Source: JAHEFT01 sp963700705
Lineage (GTDB): Bacteria > Pseudomonadota > Gammaproteobacteria > Xanthomonadales > SZUA-36
NCBI GenBank assembly: GCA_963700705.1
Contig: CAVOYQ010000009.1
Location: 186,001-250,000, forward strand
DNA: 64,000 nt
Direction: 5' to 3'
Under the pieces are notes generated by a model that saw only the letters and a program-made list of their open reading frames with translations, was not told the DNA's origin and searched no databases. Position numbers and translations under genes: made by a program. Positions 31,747 to 38,728 of this stretch are shown piece after piece (the first letter of the stretch is position 1; each line of letters opens with the position of its first letter).

Positions 31747-32862
31747 ATGTTATGCACCCGCTTTTCCAATCGCTTGACCTGTGCCGTTATTTCTATTGCC
31801 TTTGCGGCATTTTTGCCGGCGCCCGTGTTTGCCAGCAACGTCACGATGCAAACGCCGTTCGGTCCGGTTGAAATCGAGCTGTTTGATGAGGCTACTCCCC
31901 AGACCGTTGCCAACTTTCTGAAATACGTCAATAAGGGCGCCTATGTAAACTCGTTTATCCACCGTTCCGTGCCGGACTTCGTGGTGCAGGGGGGTGGTTA
32001 TACCTATGTCGGTCCGGGTGCCGAGCCGATACCGACCGACGCCCCGGTCAAGAACGAGCCCGGACTGCCGAATGTCCGGGGAACTATCGCGATGGCCAAG
32101 CAGCCCGGGGATCCGGACAGCGCCACCAGCCAGTGGTTTTTCAACCTGGAGGACAATTCGGCAGAACTCGACAATACCAATGGCGGGTACACCGTGTTTG
32201 GCCAGGTGACCGGTGATGGCATGAAGGTCATTGACCGGATTGCGGATCTGACGGTCTGGAACGCAAACGGCCCGTTCGCCGAATTGCCATTGATCGACTA
32301 CGCGGGTTTCCCTGCCCCGGTCACTACGGACAACCTGGTCATGGTCGAAATCGAGGCGGACGGCAGCTTTTCCATCGGCGCCGGGTTGACCGACACCTGG
32401 TATTTTCCGGGAACCAATGGACAGGGTTTCTTCATCATCATCTATCCGGAAATCGAGTCCATGTTCCTGTCCTGGTTCACGTTTGATACGGAGCGGCCAA
32501 ATGAATCCATCACTGCAGTGCTGGGAGACCCAGGTCACCGCTGGCTCACGGCCTTCGGGAAATATTCCGGCAACAAGGCCGTGCTGGATGTGACTATCAC
32601 CAGTGGCGGTATTTTCGATTCCGGAACGCCGGCGCCGGTACCTGAAACAGACGGCACGATAACGGTTGAGTTCTCGGGCTGTAACTCCGGCTCGGTGGCT
32701 TATGACATACCTTCGATCGATCGGCAGGACGTGGTCCCGATTGAACGCGTGTTCGCGGACAGCATCAACCTGGCCAACTGTGAGAACTCATCCTCGACCG
32801 CTTCTCTCCCGGTCAAAGTGCAGGAAAACGAACCAACAGGTGCCGAGAAAACACAGCAATAA
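31747..32862 (+). CDS. secreted cyclophilin-type peptidyl-prolyl isomerase with extra C-terminal domain
   Basis: 371 residues. Signal peptide (hydrophobic residues about 12-25, cleavage near Val-Phe-Ala). Residues about 31-205 are a cyclophilin domain: Gly-Pro-Val-Glu-Ile-Glu-Leu-Phe, Phe-Val-Val-Gln-Gly-Gly-Gly, Ser-Gln-Trp-Phe-Phe-Asn-Leu and Thr-Val-Phe-Gly-Gln-Val. Residues about 215-345 form a second domain (Thr-Asp-Thr-Trp-Tyr-Phe-Pro-Gly-Thr-Asn-Gly-Gln-Gly-Phe-Phe, Trp-Phe-Thr-Phe-Asp-Thr-Glu-Arg-Pro, Gly-His-Arg-Trp-Leu-Thr-Ala) that I have seen attached to various secreted gammaproteobacterial proteins but cannot name. The last 25 residues are Ser/Thr/Glu-rich and overlap the convergent MFS gene by 75 bases, so a lost stop codon is possible. 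Confidence 0.87.
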   Translation: MLCTRFSNRLTCAVISIAFAAFLPAPVFASNVTMQTPFGPVEIELFDEATPQTVANFLKYVNKGAYVNSFIHRSVPDFVVQGGGYTYVGPGAEPIPTDAPVKNEPGLPNVRGTIAMAKQPGDPDSATSQWFFNLEDNSAELDNTNGGYTVFGQVTGDGMKVIDRIADLTVWNANGPFAELPLIDYAGFPAPVTTDNLVMVEIEADGSFSIGAGLTDTWYFPGTNGQGFFIIIYPEIESMFLSWFTFDTERPNESITAVLGDPGHRWLTAFGKYSGNKAVLDVTITSGGIFDSGTPAPVPETDGTITVEFSGCNSGSVAYDIPSIDRQDVVPIERVFADSINLANCENSSSTASLPVKVQENEPTGAEKTQQ

Positions 32863-34095
32863 CGGGATCAGCATCGCATAGGCGCCGTAACCGGGTGAAA
32901 TCGACTCGAGATACTGCATGCAAGCGACGCCGGCAATGGGCATCAGCAGCCCGCGTATACCGGTAAGGCCGACGTGAATGGCCATGTACAAGGACGAATT
33001 GGCGTCGGTGGTGAAGTCGTTGTGCCCGAGGTTCCAGCCCAGGTGCCCGCCTGCATAGGCGCTGCCGAGCAACAGGGACCCGAGCCATAGCAATTCGGGA
33101 ATCCGGGCAATCGCGGCAATTGCGAAAACCGCGTGAGCGGAAACGAAGTTCCAGCTGTGAATGGCGCGGTAGGTAAAAATATGGCGCCGGTCCAGTATTC
33201 TTGCCCAGTGTGAAATTGAGAAGCAAAGAACCAGCAAGGGTAGCGAGGACGTGATCATGACCTGGCTCAGCCGCGGCAGGGTGAACTGGTCATTCATCAG
33301 CACGACCAGCATGGCGATCACCATCAGGTTGCCGCTCCCGAAAATCATCATGCCGACCATGTAGTTCCGGAAATCACGGTTTTCCCGGACCACGCTGCCC
33401 ATTGCTTTCAGCGAAAAAGAACTGCTGCGCAGACTCAGTTCCGCCCGTTCGGCCTGCAGCAATTGCCGGTGGCGGCGGATCCGCGAGAGCCGGTAGACGT
33501 AGAACGCGGCGACAGAACTCAGGCCGGCCAACGGAAATACGATCCGCCAGGCGCTGCCATTCCAGTCCATCAATAATCCGATCAGCGCGCTGACCAGGGC
33601 CACAAGAAGAGACGCTACCTGGACGATCCGCGCGGTAACCCGGCCGCGCCAGTGCCGCTGATAGTTGGCCCGCCAGACGGCGGCCCGGATGGTCAGGATT
33701 CCGGCCCAGGCGGATCGTGCGATTACCGCCAGCACAGAAAACAGGATCAGCCCCGTGCCTGACTGGCCGGGAAGGGACATCAGCGCCAGGCAGATTCCCA
33801 TCAGCAGCATCAACCGGCTGAGCAGGGTGATTTTGTCCCGCCCCTGGGCCAGGGGCGCAACGATGAAGCTGGACAGGTTGGCAAAGGAGGGCGCACCGGC
33901 CACGATGGCCACAGCAAAATTTATCAGCACCGGGGATGCGACACCGCTGAACTGGTTTTTTACGATCACGCCCAGCAGGCCGCCCTCCAGCGCGCCCAGC
34001 GTAACGGACGTCAGCGACCAGCTCAGCAATTCACGCGGAACCAGCGCCGCTGACATCCGGGATAGTTGTTCGGGTGGTCTGCTTGGTGCGGGCAA
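32788..34095 (-). CDS. MFS transporter
   Basis: 435 residues with about twelve hydrophobic segments in two groups split by a basic loop (Arg-Ile-Arg-Arg-His-Arg-Gln-Leu-Leu near residue 215). Loop 2-3 carries Ala-Gln-Gly-Arg-Asp-Lys, a weak form of the MFS motif. The C-terminal half has Ala-Gly-Gly-His-Leu-Gly-Trp-Asn-Leu-Gly-His-Asn-Asp-Phe, which recalls transporters annotated as nitrate- or sugar-type permeases, but the substrate is not evident. A second Met at residue 14 is an alternative start. It is convergent with, and overlaps, the cyclophilin gene by 75 bases. Confidence 0.78.
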   Translation of the reverse strand: MPAPSRPPEQLSRMSAALVPRELLSWSLTSVTLGALEGGLLGVIVKNQFSGVASPVLINFAVAIVAGAPSFANLSSFIVAPLAQGRDKITLLSRLMLLMGICLALMSLPGQSGTGLILFSVLAVIARSAWAGILTIRAAVWRANYQRHWRGRVTARIVQVASLLVALVSALIGLLMDWNGSAWRIVFPLAGLSSVAAFYVYRLSRIRRHRQLLQAERAELSLRSSSFSLKAMGSVVRENRDFRNYMVGMMIFGSGNLMVIAMLVVLMNDQFTLPRLSQVMITSSLPLLVLCFSISHWARILDRRHIFTYRAIHSWNFVSAHAVFAIAAIARIPELLWLGSLLLGSAYAGGHLGWNLGHNDFTTDANSSLYMAIHVGLTGIRGLLMPIAGVACMQYLESISPGYGAYAMLIPLLLCFLGTCWFVFLHFDRERSGRG

Positions 34096-34253
34096 AATTT
34101 CCCTCTGTTGGCCGTGTGTACCGGAAAGTCATGGTTGCGGCCTTTGCGCCAGGACCATTGTGGCAGTTGGGGTCCTTGAATGGAATCCGGAAGGCCGCTT
34201 TTGGAGACGCAAAATGGTATATTTGAAAAATTAATAAAAGGTCGGGAAAGAGC

Positions 34254-35393
34254 ATGAGCCTATCTTCCAGGATAACCGTCGCAGGTGCGGGATTCGCCGC
34301 GATCACCGGCGTGCGCGAACTCAGAAAATTGCTGCCGGACGCCGAGATCAGCCTGCTGGCGCCGAAGCCGGAGTTCGTCTACCTGCCCAGCCTGATCTGG
34401 GTCCCTTATGGCCTGCGGAAAGGCGAGGACCTGCGTTTTGACATCCTTCCGTTGCTGCAGAAACTGAATGTCACCTTTGTCCAGGGCAGTGTCAGCGGAA
34501 TATCCGGGGATGGCAGAACGCTGCTGACTGACGCCGGGGAAATCGAAAATGACGCTTTGCTGATCGCAACGGGCGGGCGCTACATCAGGAAACTGCCGGG
34601 CATCGAGCATACGATTACCATTTGTGAGGGCATCGAAGCGGCCGAAAAAATGCGTGACCGTCTGCAGGACATGCGAGGCGGCACAATCGCCACGGGGTTC
34701 GGCGGCAATCCGCAGGAACCTTCCGCGATGCGCGGCGGACCCATGTTCGAGCTGTTGTTCGGGCTGGACACCTGGCTGAACCAACAGGGTGCCAGGGACA
34801 GGTTCAAGCTGGTCTTTTTCACGCCTGCCCCGCAGCCCGGCAAGCGCCTGGGCGAGAAGGCCGTCGCAAAACTGCTGGAAGAAATGAAAAAGCGGGGGAT
34901 TGACGCACACCTGGGGCACAAACTGCTGTCGTTCGAAAACAACATGGTCAAAACCGGGGGCGGTGAAATTCCGGCGGACCTGATCCTCTTCATGCCGGGA
35001 ATGACAGGGCCCGCCTGGATTCAGGGTTCGCCATTGCCCGTGTCGCCGGGCGGCATGATCCAGGCGGACAGAATGGCCAGGGTCGAAGGTATGGAACGTG
35101 TATACGTGGCCGGGGACGCGGGCAGTTATCCCGGGCCTGACTGGATGCCCAAGCAGGCCCACATGGCTGATTTACAGGCGAAATCAGCGGCAAACAATAT
35201 CGCCCTGAACCTGGCTGGAAAACCGGCGTCACACAAATTCAGGGTGGAACTGCTGTGCATCATCGATTCCCTGGACAAGGGAATGCTGGTTTACCGGGGC
35301 GAAAAGCGCGGCCTGGCTTTACCGGCGATGAGATCCCTGCACTGGGCGAAAAAGTATTTCGAAAAAGCCTATTTACGCCACTTCAGGCTTTAA
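34254..35393 (+). CDS. FAD-dependent oxidoreductase, sulfide:quinone oxidoreductase-like
   Basis: 379 residues. N-terminal FAD motif Val-Ala-Gly-Ala-Gly-Phe-Ala-Ala; Ala-Thr-Gly-Gly at about 105-108; Val-Ala-Gly-Asp-Ala-Gly at 285-290. The layout matches the SQR / flavocytochrome c sulfide dehydrogenase group, membrane-associated flavoproteins that pass electrons from sulfide to quinone. Only two cysteines exist, Cys124 and Cys335. Their positions fit two of the three catalytic cysteines of bacterial SQR, and the third (about 156) is absent, so the activity may be sulfide oxidation of the two-Cys type or something else. A type-II NADH dehydrogenase is a less likely alternative. Confidence 0.75.
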   Translation: MSLSSRITVAGAGFAAITGVRELRKLLPDAEISLLAPKPEFVYLPSLIWVPYGLRKGEDLRFDILPLLQKLNVTFVQGSVSGISGDGRTLLTDAGEIENDALLIATGGRYIRKLPGIEHTITICEGIEAAEKMRDRLQDMRGGTIATGFGGNPQEPSAMRGGPMFELLFGLDTWLNQQGARDRFKLVFFTPAPQPGKRLGEKAVAKLLEEMKKRGIDAHLGHKLLSFENNMVKTGGGEIPADLILFMPGMTGPAWIQGSPLPVSPGGMIQADRMARVEGMERVYVAGDAGSYPGPDWMPKQAHMADLQAKSAANNIALNLAGKPASHKFRVELLCIIDSLDKGMLVYRGEKRGLALPAMRSLHWAKKYFEKAYLRHFRL

Positions 35394-35459
35394 AACAAAC
35401 TCAAAACCGTCGAGCGAAGCCGCCTTCAGGCCTGGTCGGGAGCAGGGAAGCGAGACTCC

Positions 35460-35651
35460 TTAGACGGAGCAGGTCATATCCTGTCCGCAGCACAGCGGTG
35501 ACTTGATCTTGCCGTGTCCATTGGGGCACTTGGAAACCTGTACTTCCTTGCCATCCGGCAATTTAATCGAGTCGTTTTCAAGCGGGGCGTCGCAGTGTCC
35601 GCAGGTCGCGTTGACGCTCATTCCGCACTTTTTACATTCATAAGTAGCCAT
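35460..35651 (-). CDS. small zinc-ribbon protein
   Basis: 63 residues with eight Cys. Cys-Lys-Lys-Cys-Gly-Met (6-9), Cys-Gly-His-Cys (17-20), Lys-Cys-Pro-Asn-Gly-His-Gly-Lys-Ile-Lys-Ser-Pro and Cys-Cys-Gly-Gln-Asp-Met-Thr-Cys at the end. The pattern suggests one or two zinc or iron ribbons, similar to small conserved proteins in many proteobacteria whose role is unknown. GGAG lies 7 bases before the ATG. It is convergent with the SQR-like gene, 66 bases apart. Confidence 0.8.
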   Translation of the reverse strand: MATYECKKCGMSVNATCGHCDAPLENDSIKLPDGKEVQVSKCPNGHGKIKSPLCCGQDMTCSV

Positions 35652-35736
35652 TTGATTCTCCTTCCGGGTTCAGTTTGCCAAGATTCAAATTTGAAGTTCG
35701 AATTCGGGGTTCAAATTCAATGTTGCGCCAGGCCCG

Positions 35737-36255
35737 TCAAAATCTCAACCCGGCAGTGAGGGTGAGAGCCGAAGTGCCTGCGATCTGCAGTTCCATCATC
35801 GCGTGTTTGTACCGGACGCCGAACGAGGGCAGGATCGCGGGCGCCACACCCAGGCCGTTCAACGGGATCTTGTCTTCATAAGGGTATTTGTAACCGTGTA
35901 ACAGGCCGCCAGTGAGCTTGAAGTAGAAATAGTTGGAATGAAACATGGGCCAGGTTTTGCCGATGTAAAGATATTCGGACGGCTGATCAAACGAATTTCT
36001 GAAATACGCGAATCCCACCAGGAAATCGTTGGCGAAAACCAGTTCCGGGCCAATCAGTTTCTGGTGGTTGTTATGGTCCGGGTTTTCACTCCAGTGATGG
36101 GTGTAGAGCGAGGTCTGAATGTTCCAGCCGACAATTTTCCAGCCGCTGCTTTCCCCGCTTTCCGGGCTACCTTGATCGGCGCCGAGACCCATGCTGACAA
36201 GCATCAGGACACACCAGAGACAGGATTTGAAAAAAGGTCGGTTTTGTGAAGGCAC
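35737..36255 (-). CDS. predicted outer-membrane beta-barrel protein
   Basis: 172 residues. Signal peptide (Cys-Leu-Trp-Cys-Val-Leu-Met-Leu-Val-Ser-Met-Gly-Leu-Gly-Ala), then alternating aromatic strands: Gln-Thr-Ser-Leu-Tyr-Thr-His-His-Trp, Asn-Asn-His-Gln-Lys-Leu-Ile-Gly, Phe-Arg-Asn-Ser-Phe, Tyr-Ile-Gly-Lys-Thr-Trp and Lys-Leu-Thr-Gly-Gly-Leu-Leu-His-Gly-Tyr. It ends Ala-Gly-Leu-Arg-Phe with C-terminal Phe, the usual outer-membrane barrel signal. Similar proteins occur in xanthomonads and pseudomonads under the doubtful label 'sn-glycerol-3-phosphate transporter'; size and shape resemble PagP-type 8-strand barrels. The function is not established. Confidence 0.65.
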   Translation of the reverse strand: MPSQNRPFFKSCLWCVLMLVSMGLGADQGSPESGESSGWKIVGWNIQTSLYTHHWSENPDHNNHQKLIGPELVFANDFLVGFAYFRNSFDQPSEYLYIGKTWPMFHSNYFYFKLTGGLLHGYKYPYEDKIPLNGLGVAPAILPSFGVRYKHAMMELQIAGTSALTLTAGLRF

Positions 36256-36454
36256 GGCAATTTACTCTGTTCGAGGCCGACAGGACCAGCGAGGCAAGAT
36301 CCAATTCCGGGCAAGTGATCATCGAGGGTATCCGGCAGGCACACACCTGTGCGCGCGCCGCAGGGCGGGATTCTAGCAAACGTTTGGGGTCAGGGGAACG
36401 TCAGGGAACCTTTATTTACTCCGGGGGCTCCAGGCAGTGCGATCAGAAGTCGTC
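36256..36454. other. intergenic region downstream of small ORF
   Basis: With the doubtful small gene at 36455-36715 and the leader of mtnA, this makes a 722-base stretch (36256-36977) without a certain gene. Several short plus-strand frames exist here (starting at 36191, 36246 and 36437), but none has a ribosome site or a recognisable protein. No repeat or terminator is evident. Confidence 0.5.
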
Positions 36455-36715
36455 TTATTCCTGGCCGCGGAAGGCCGAGAGTGCCGCCCTGATCCAGGAA
36501 GCGGGATGTTTCCGACCTGCTGCAGCAATCGTGACGGTGTTGAAATTTGCGTCATTAGCGGGCTTTTGTTCTTCGGGGTTCACGATGGCGCCAAGCCGCC
36601 CGAGTGCGGGGCCGGGGCATGTGAAGATCTGATACGCTGATGAACCACCGACATTGACCACGTTTTTCAGCCTGTCGATGTGAAAGACGGTTTGTTGGAG
36701 ATTTGTGTTCATCAT
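36455..36715 (-). CDS. possible small protein of unknown function
   Basis: 86 codons from ATG 36715 (a second ATG follows at once), preceded by AGGGAG at 8 bases spacing. The product (Met-Met-Asn-Thr-Asn-Leu-Gln-Gln, a central Tyr-Gln-Ile-Phe-Thr-Cys-Pro-Gly-Pro, and an Ala/Arg-rich end) has an ordinary amino-acid balance and no signal peptide or membrane helix. I do not recognise it. In support are the ribosome site and the otherwise empty 722-base gap; against it is the lack of any known relative. Confidence 0.35.
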   Translation of the reverse strand: MMNTNLQQTVFHIDRLKNVVNVGGSSAYQIFTCPGPALGRLGAIVNPEEQKPANDANFNTVTIAAAGRKHPASWIRAALSAFRGQE

Positions 36716-36977
36716 TTTCTTAACTCCCTGGAACATCTGCTTGTTTTCAGTTACTTGTGATTCATGGTTGCATGCTAAGTAATGCAATATGCATACCAAG
36801 AGAATCATGCCGGCTTAAAGAAAACGATAAATCCAATATAAACAATAAATTAAGATTATTTTTGATCGTCTGGAGAGTGACTCCAGGTCCTCGAGTTCGG
36901 CGGGAACCTGACCCGCAGCGACCCTGCTTGTCAAATTTTGTCACCCCGCGGTAAAGCTGTGGTAATTTGATTCCGTT
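36716..36977. other. AT-rich region and structured leader upstream of mtnA
   Basis: 36780-36866 is clearly more AT-rich than its surroundings and may contain promoters for both directions (for example TTAAAG 36815-36820 and TATAAA 36837-36842 with a 16-base spacer, weak). Beyond it CTGGAG-agtga-CTCCAG (36870-36886) is a perfect 6-bp hairpin, followed by GTTC...GAAC pairing. The mtnA start codon has no clear ribosome site. I did not recognise any known SAM or SAH riboswitch. Confidence 0.4.
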
Positions 36978-38081
36978 ATGAAAATCGGTGACAAATCCTG
37001 GCGCTCAATCTGGTTGAACCCTGACGGCTGGTCGGTTGATATTATTGACCAGACCTTGCTGCCACACGATTTCAGAATACGGTCATTGAAAAGCGCCGAA
37101 GACGCGGCCGAGGCCATCCGTTCCATGCGGGTGCGGGGAGCACCCCTGATCGGCGCAACGGCTGCTTACGGCATGGCGCTTGCAGCGCGAAACGACGCCA
37201 GTGATGAGTACCTGGACAGCGCTGCACGGCTGCTGCTGGAAACCCGCCCTACCGCCGTCAATCTTCGCTGGGCCCTGGACCGGATGACCCGTGAACTGCT
37301 GCCGCTGCCGCAGAAGGCGCGCAGGGGTATGGCTTACGATCTGGCAAGCCAGGTTTGTGATGAAGACGTGGCAATCAACTTCTCGATTGGCGAACACGGA
37401 TTCGGGCTGATCGAACGGATGTGGCGGGAGCGGGCCGGCCAGGCCGGCGTATTTCATATTCTGACGCACTGCAATGCCGGCTGGCTGGCGACGGTCGACT
37501 GGGGCACCGCGCTGGCGCCGATATACCGCGCACACGACGCGGGTATTCCGGTGCACGTCTGGGTGGATGAAACCCGGCCGCGCAACCAGGGTGCTGCGTT
37601 GACCGCCTGGGAATTGGCGGCTCACGGTGTGCCGCACGACCTGATCGTGGACAATGCCGGGGGGCACCTGATGCAGCACGGCCTGGTCGACCTTTGCATC
37701 ACCGGGACCGACCGCACGGCACGCAACGGTGATGTGTGCAACAAGATCGGCACCTACCTCAAAGCGCTGGCTGCTGCTGACAACGGGGTGCCGTTCTATG
37801 TTGCCTTGCCTGGCCCGACCATCGATTGGGACATGCAGGACGGGGTTGCCGGAATTCCGATCGAGGAGCGCGATGCTCTTGAGGTTACCGAGGTGCGCGG
37901 GCGGCTCGCCAATGGTGAAATCGGCTCCGTGCAAATCTCGCCGGATGGCGTATCGGCGCGTAATTTTGCCTTTGACGTGACACCCGCCAGCCGCGTGACC
38001 GGCCTGATCACCGAGCGGGGAATCTGTGCCGCCAGTGAACAGGGTCTGCTGTCTTTGTACCCGGAAGGGAGGCATGAATGA
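36978..38081 (+). CDS. mtnA: S-methyl-5-thioribose-1-phosphate isomerase
   Basis: 367 residues. It converts 5-methylthioribose-1-phosphate to the ribulose form in methylthioadenosine recycling. Conserved parts: Met-Arg-Val-Arg-Gly-Ala-Pro-Leu-Ile-Gly-Ala-Thr-Ala-Ala-Tyr-Gly, Thr-Arg-Pro-Thr-Ala-Val-Asn-Leu, the catalytic Cys165 in Thr-His-Cys-Asn-Ala-Gly, Asp-Glu-Thr-Arg-Pro-Arg-Asn-Gln-Gly, and the catalytic Asp245 in Thr-Gly-Thr-Asp-Arg. An eIF2B-alpha-like fold is expected. The stop overlaps the following aldolase start (ATGA). No mtnK, mtnP, mtnC or mtnD lies in the window. Confidence 0.96.
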   Translation: MKIGDKSWRSIWLNPDGWSVDIIDQTLLPHDFRIRSLKSAEDAAEAIRSMRVRGAPLIGATAAYGMALAARNDASDEYLDSAARLLLETRPTAVNLRWALDRMTRELLPLPQKARRGMAYDLASQVCDEDVAINFSIGEHGFGLIERMWRERAGQAGVFHILTHCNAGWLATVDWGTALAPIYRAHDAGIPVHVWVDETRPRNQGAALTAWELAAHGVPHDLIVDNAGGHLMQHGLVDLCITGTDRTARNGDVCNKIGTYLKALAAADNGVPFYVALPGPTIDWDMQDGVAGIPIEERDALEVTEVRGRLANGEIGSVQISPDGVSARNFAFDVTPASRVTGLITERGICAASEQGLLSLYPEGRHE

Positions 38082-38719
38082 AGCATGAAGCGCTGCGGCA
38101 GCAGTTGATCGATACTGCGGTTGCGATGAACGGGTCCGGTATCAACCAGGGGACCTCGGGGAATCTGAGTTGCCGCTGTGAGGATGGCATGTTGATAACA
38201 CCCTCGGGTATGGACTACGCCAATCTCGCAGCCGGGGACGTGGTATTCGTCGACCACGCTGGCGAACCACGGGGCCCCCGCCTGCCTTCCAGCGAGTGGC
38301 GGATTCACCAGGATATCTACACTGCACGCGCAGACGCGGGCGCCATCCTGCATGCGCATCCAACGGCCTGTGCGGCGCTTGCCTGCCTGAACAAACCCAT
38401 CCCTGCGTTTCATTACATGGTGGCCGTTGCAGGTGGCCGTGACATACCCTGTGCCCCGTACGCCACGTTCGGTTCGCAGGAGTTATCCGACCGGGTAGTG
38501 GTGGCGCTGGAGGGCAGGAAAGCTTGCCTGATGGCCAATCACGGCCTGGTCTGCCTCGCCGGCAACCTGGACAAGGCCCTGGCGCTTGCGGTCGAGGTGG
38601 AAATGCTGGCGCGTACCTACCTGCTTTGCCTGTCCGTCGGCGAACCGGCCGTCCTGGATGACCGGGAGATGGATCGCGTGCTGCTGAAATTCAGGACTTA
38701 TGGACTGCAGCGCGATTGA
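38078..38719 (+). CDS. class II aldolase, probable 5-methylthioribulose-1-phosphate aldolase
   Basis: 213 residues, closely resembling L-fuculose-phosphate aldolase. The zinc ligands and catalytic residues fall at the same numbers as in E. coli FucA: Glu73 (Ser-Ser-Glu-Trp-Arg), His92, His94, Tyr113 and His155. The similarity to FucA (for example Ile-Pro-Cys-Ala-Pro-Tyr-Ala-Thr-Phe-Gly) is stronger than I would expect for the dehydratase MtnB. Overlap with mtnA points to methylthioribulose-1-phosphate as substrate, cleaved to DHAP and 2-methylthioacetaldehyde, as in the DHAP shunt described for Rhodospirillum rubrum and some E. coli. MtnB or a plain sugar-phosphate aldolase remain alternatives. 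Confidence 0.82.
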   Translation: MKHEALRQQLIDTAVAMNGSGINQGTSGNLSCRCEDGMLITPSGMDYANLAAGDVVFVDHAGEPRGPRLPSSEWRIHQDIYTARADAGAILHAHPTACAALACLNKPIPAFHYMVAVAGGRDIPCAPYATFGSQELSDRVVVALEGRKACLMANHGLVCLAGNLDKALALAVEVEMLARTYLLCLSVGEPAVLDDREMDRVLLKFRTYGLQRD

Positions 38720-38728
38720 GCCGGCGTT

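Noticed and set aside
35684..35722. TTCAAATTTGAA palindrome and GTTCGAATTC / GGTTCAAATTC stretch, looking like tRNA T arms
   Set aside because: No acceptor, D or anticodon stems can be formed around it, so it is not a tRNA or an attachment site that I can support. It is an AT-rich spacer.
36870..36977. Possible SAM or SAH riboswitch before mtnA
   Set aside because: The conserved cores of the SAM-I, SAM-II and SAH classes that I know are not visible; only simple hairpins are seen.
37083..38075. 330-codon minus-strand frame
   Set aside because: Antisense to mtnA, whose catalytic residues are all present.
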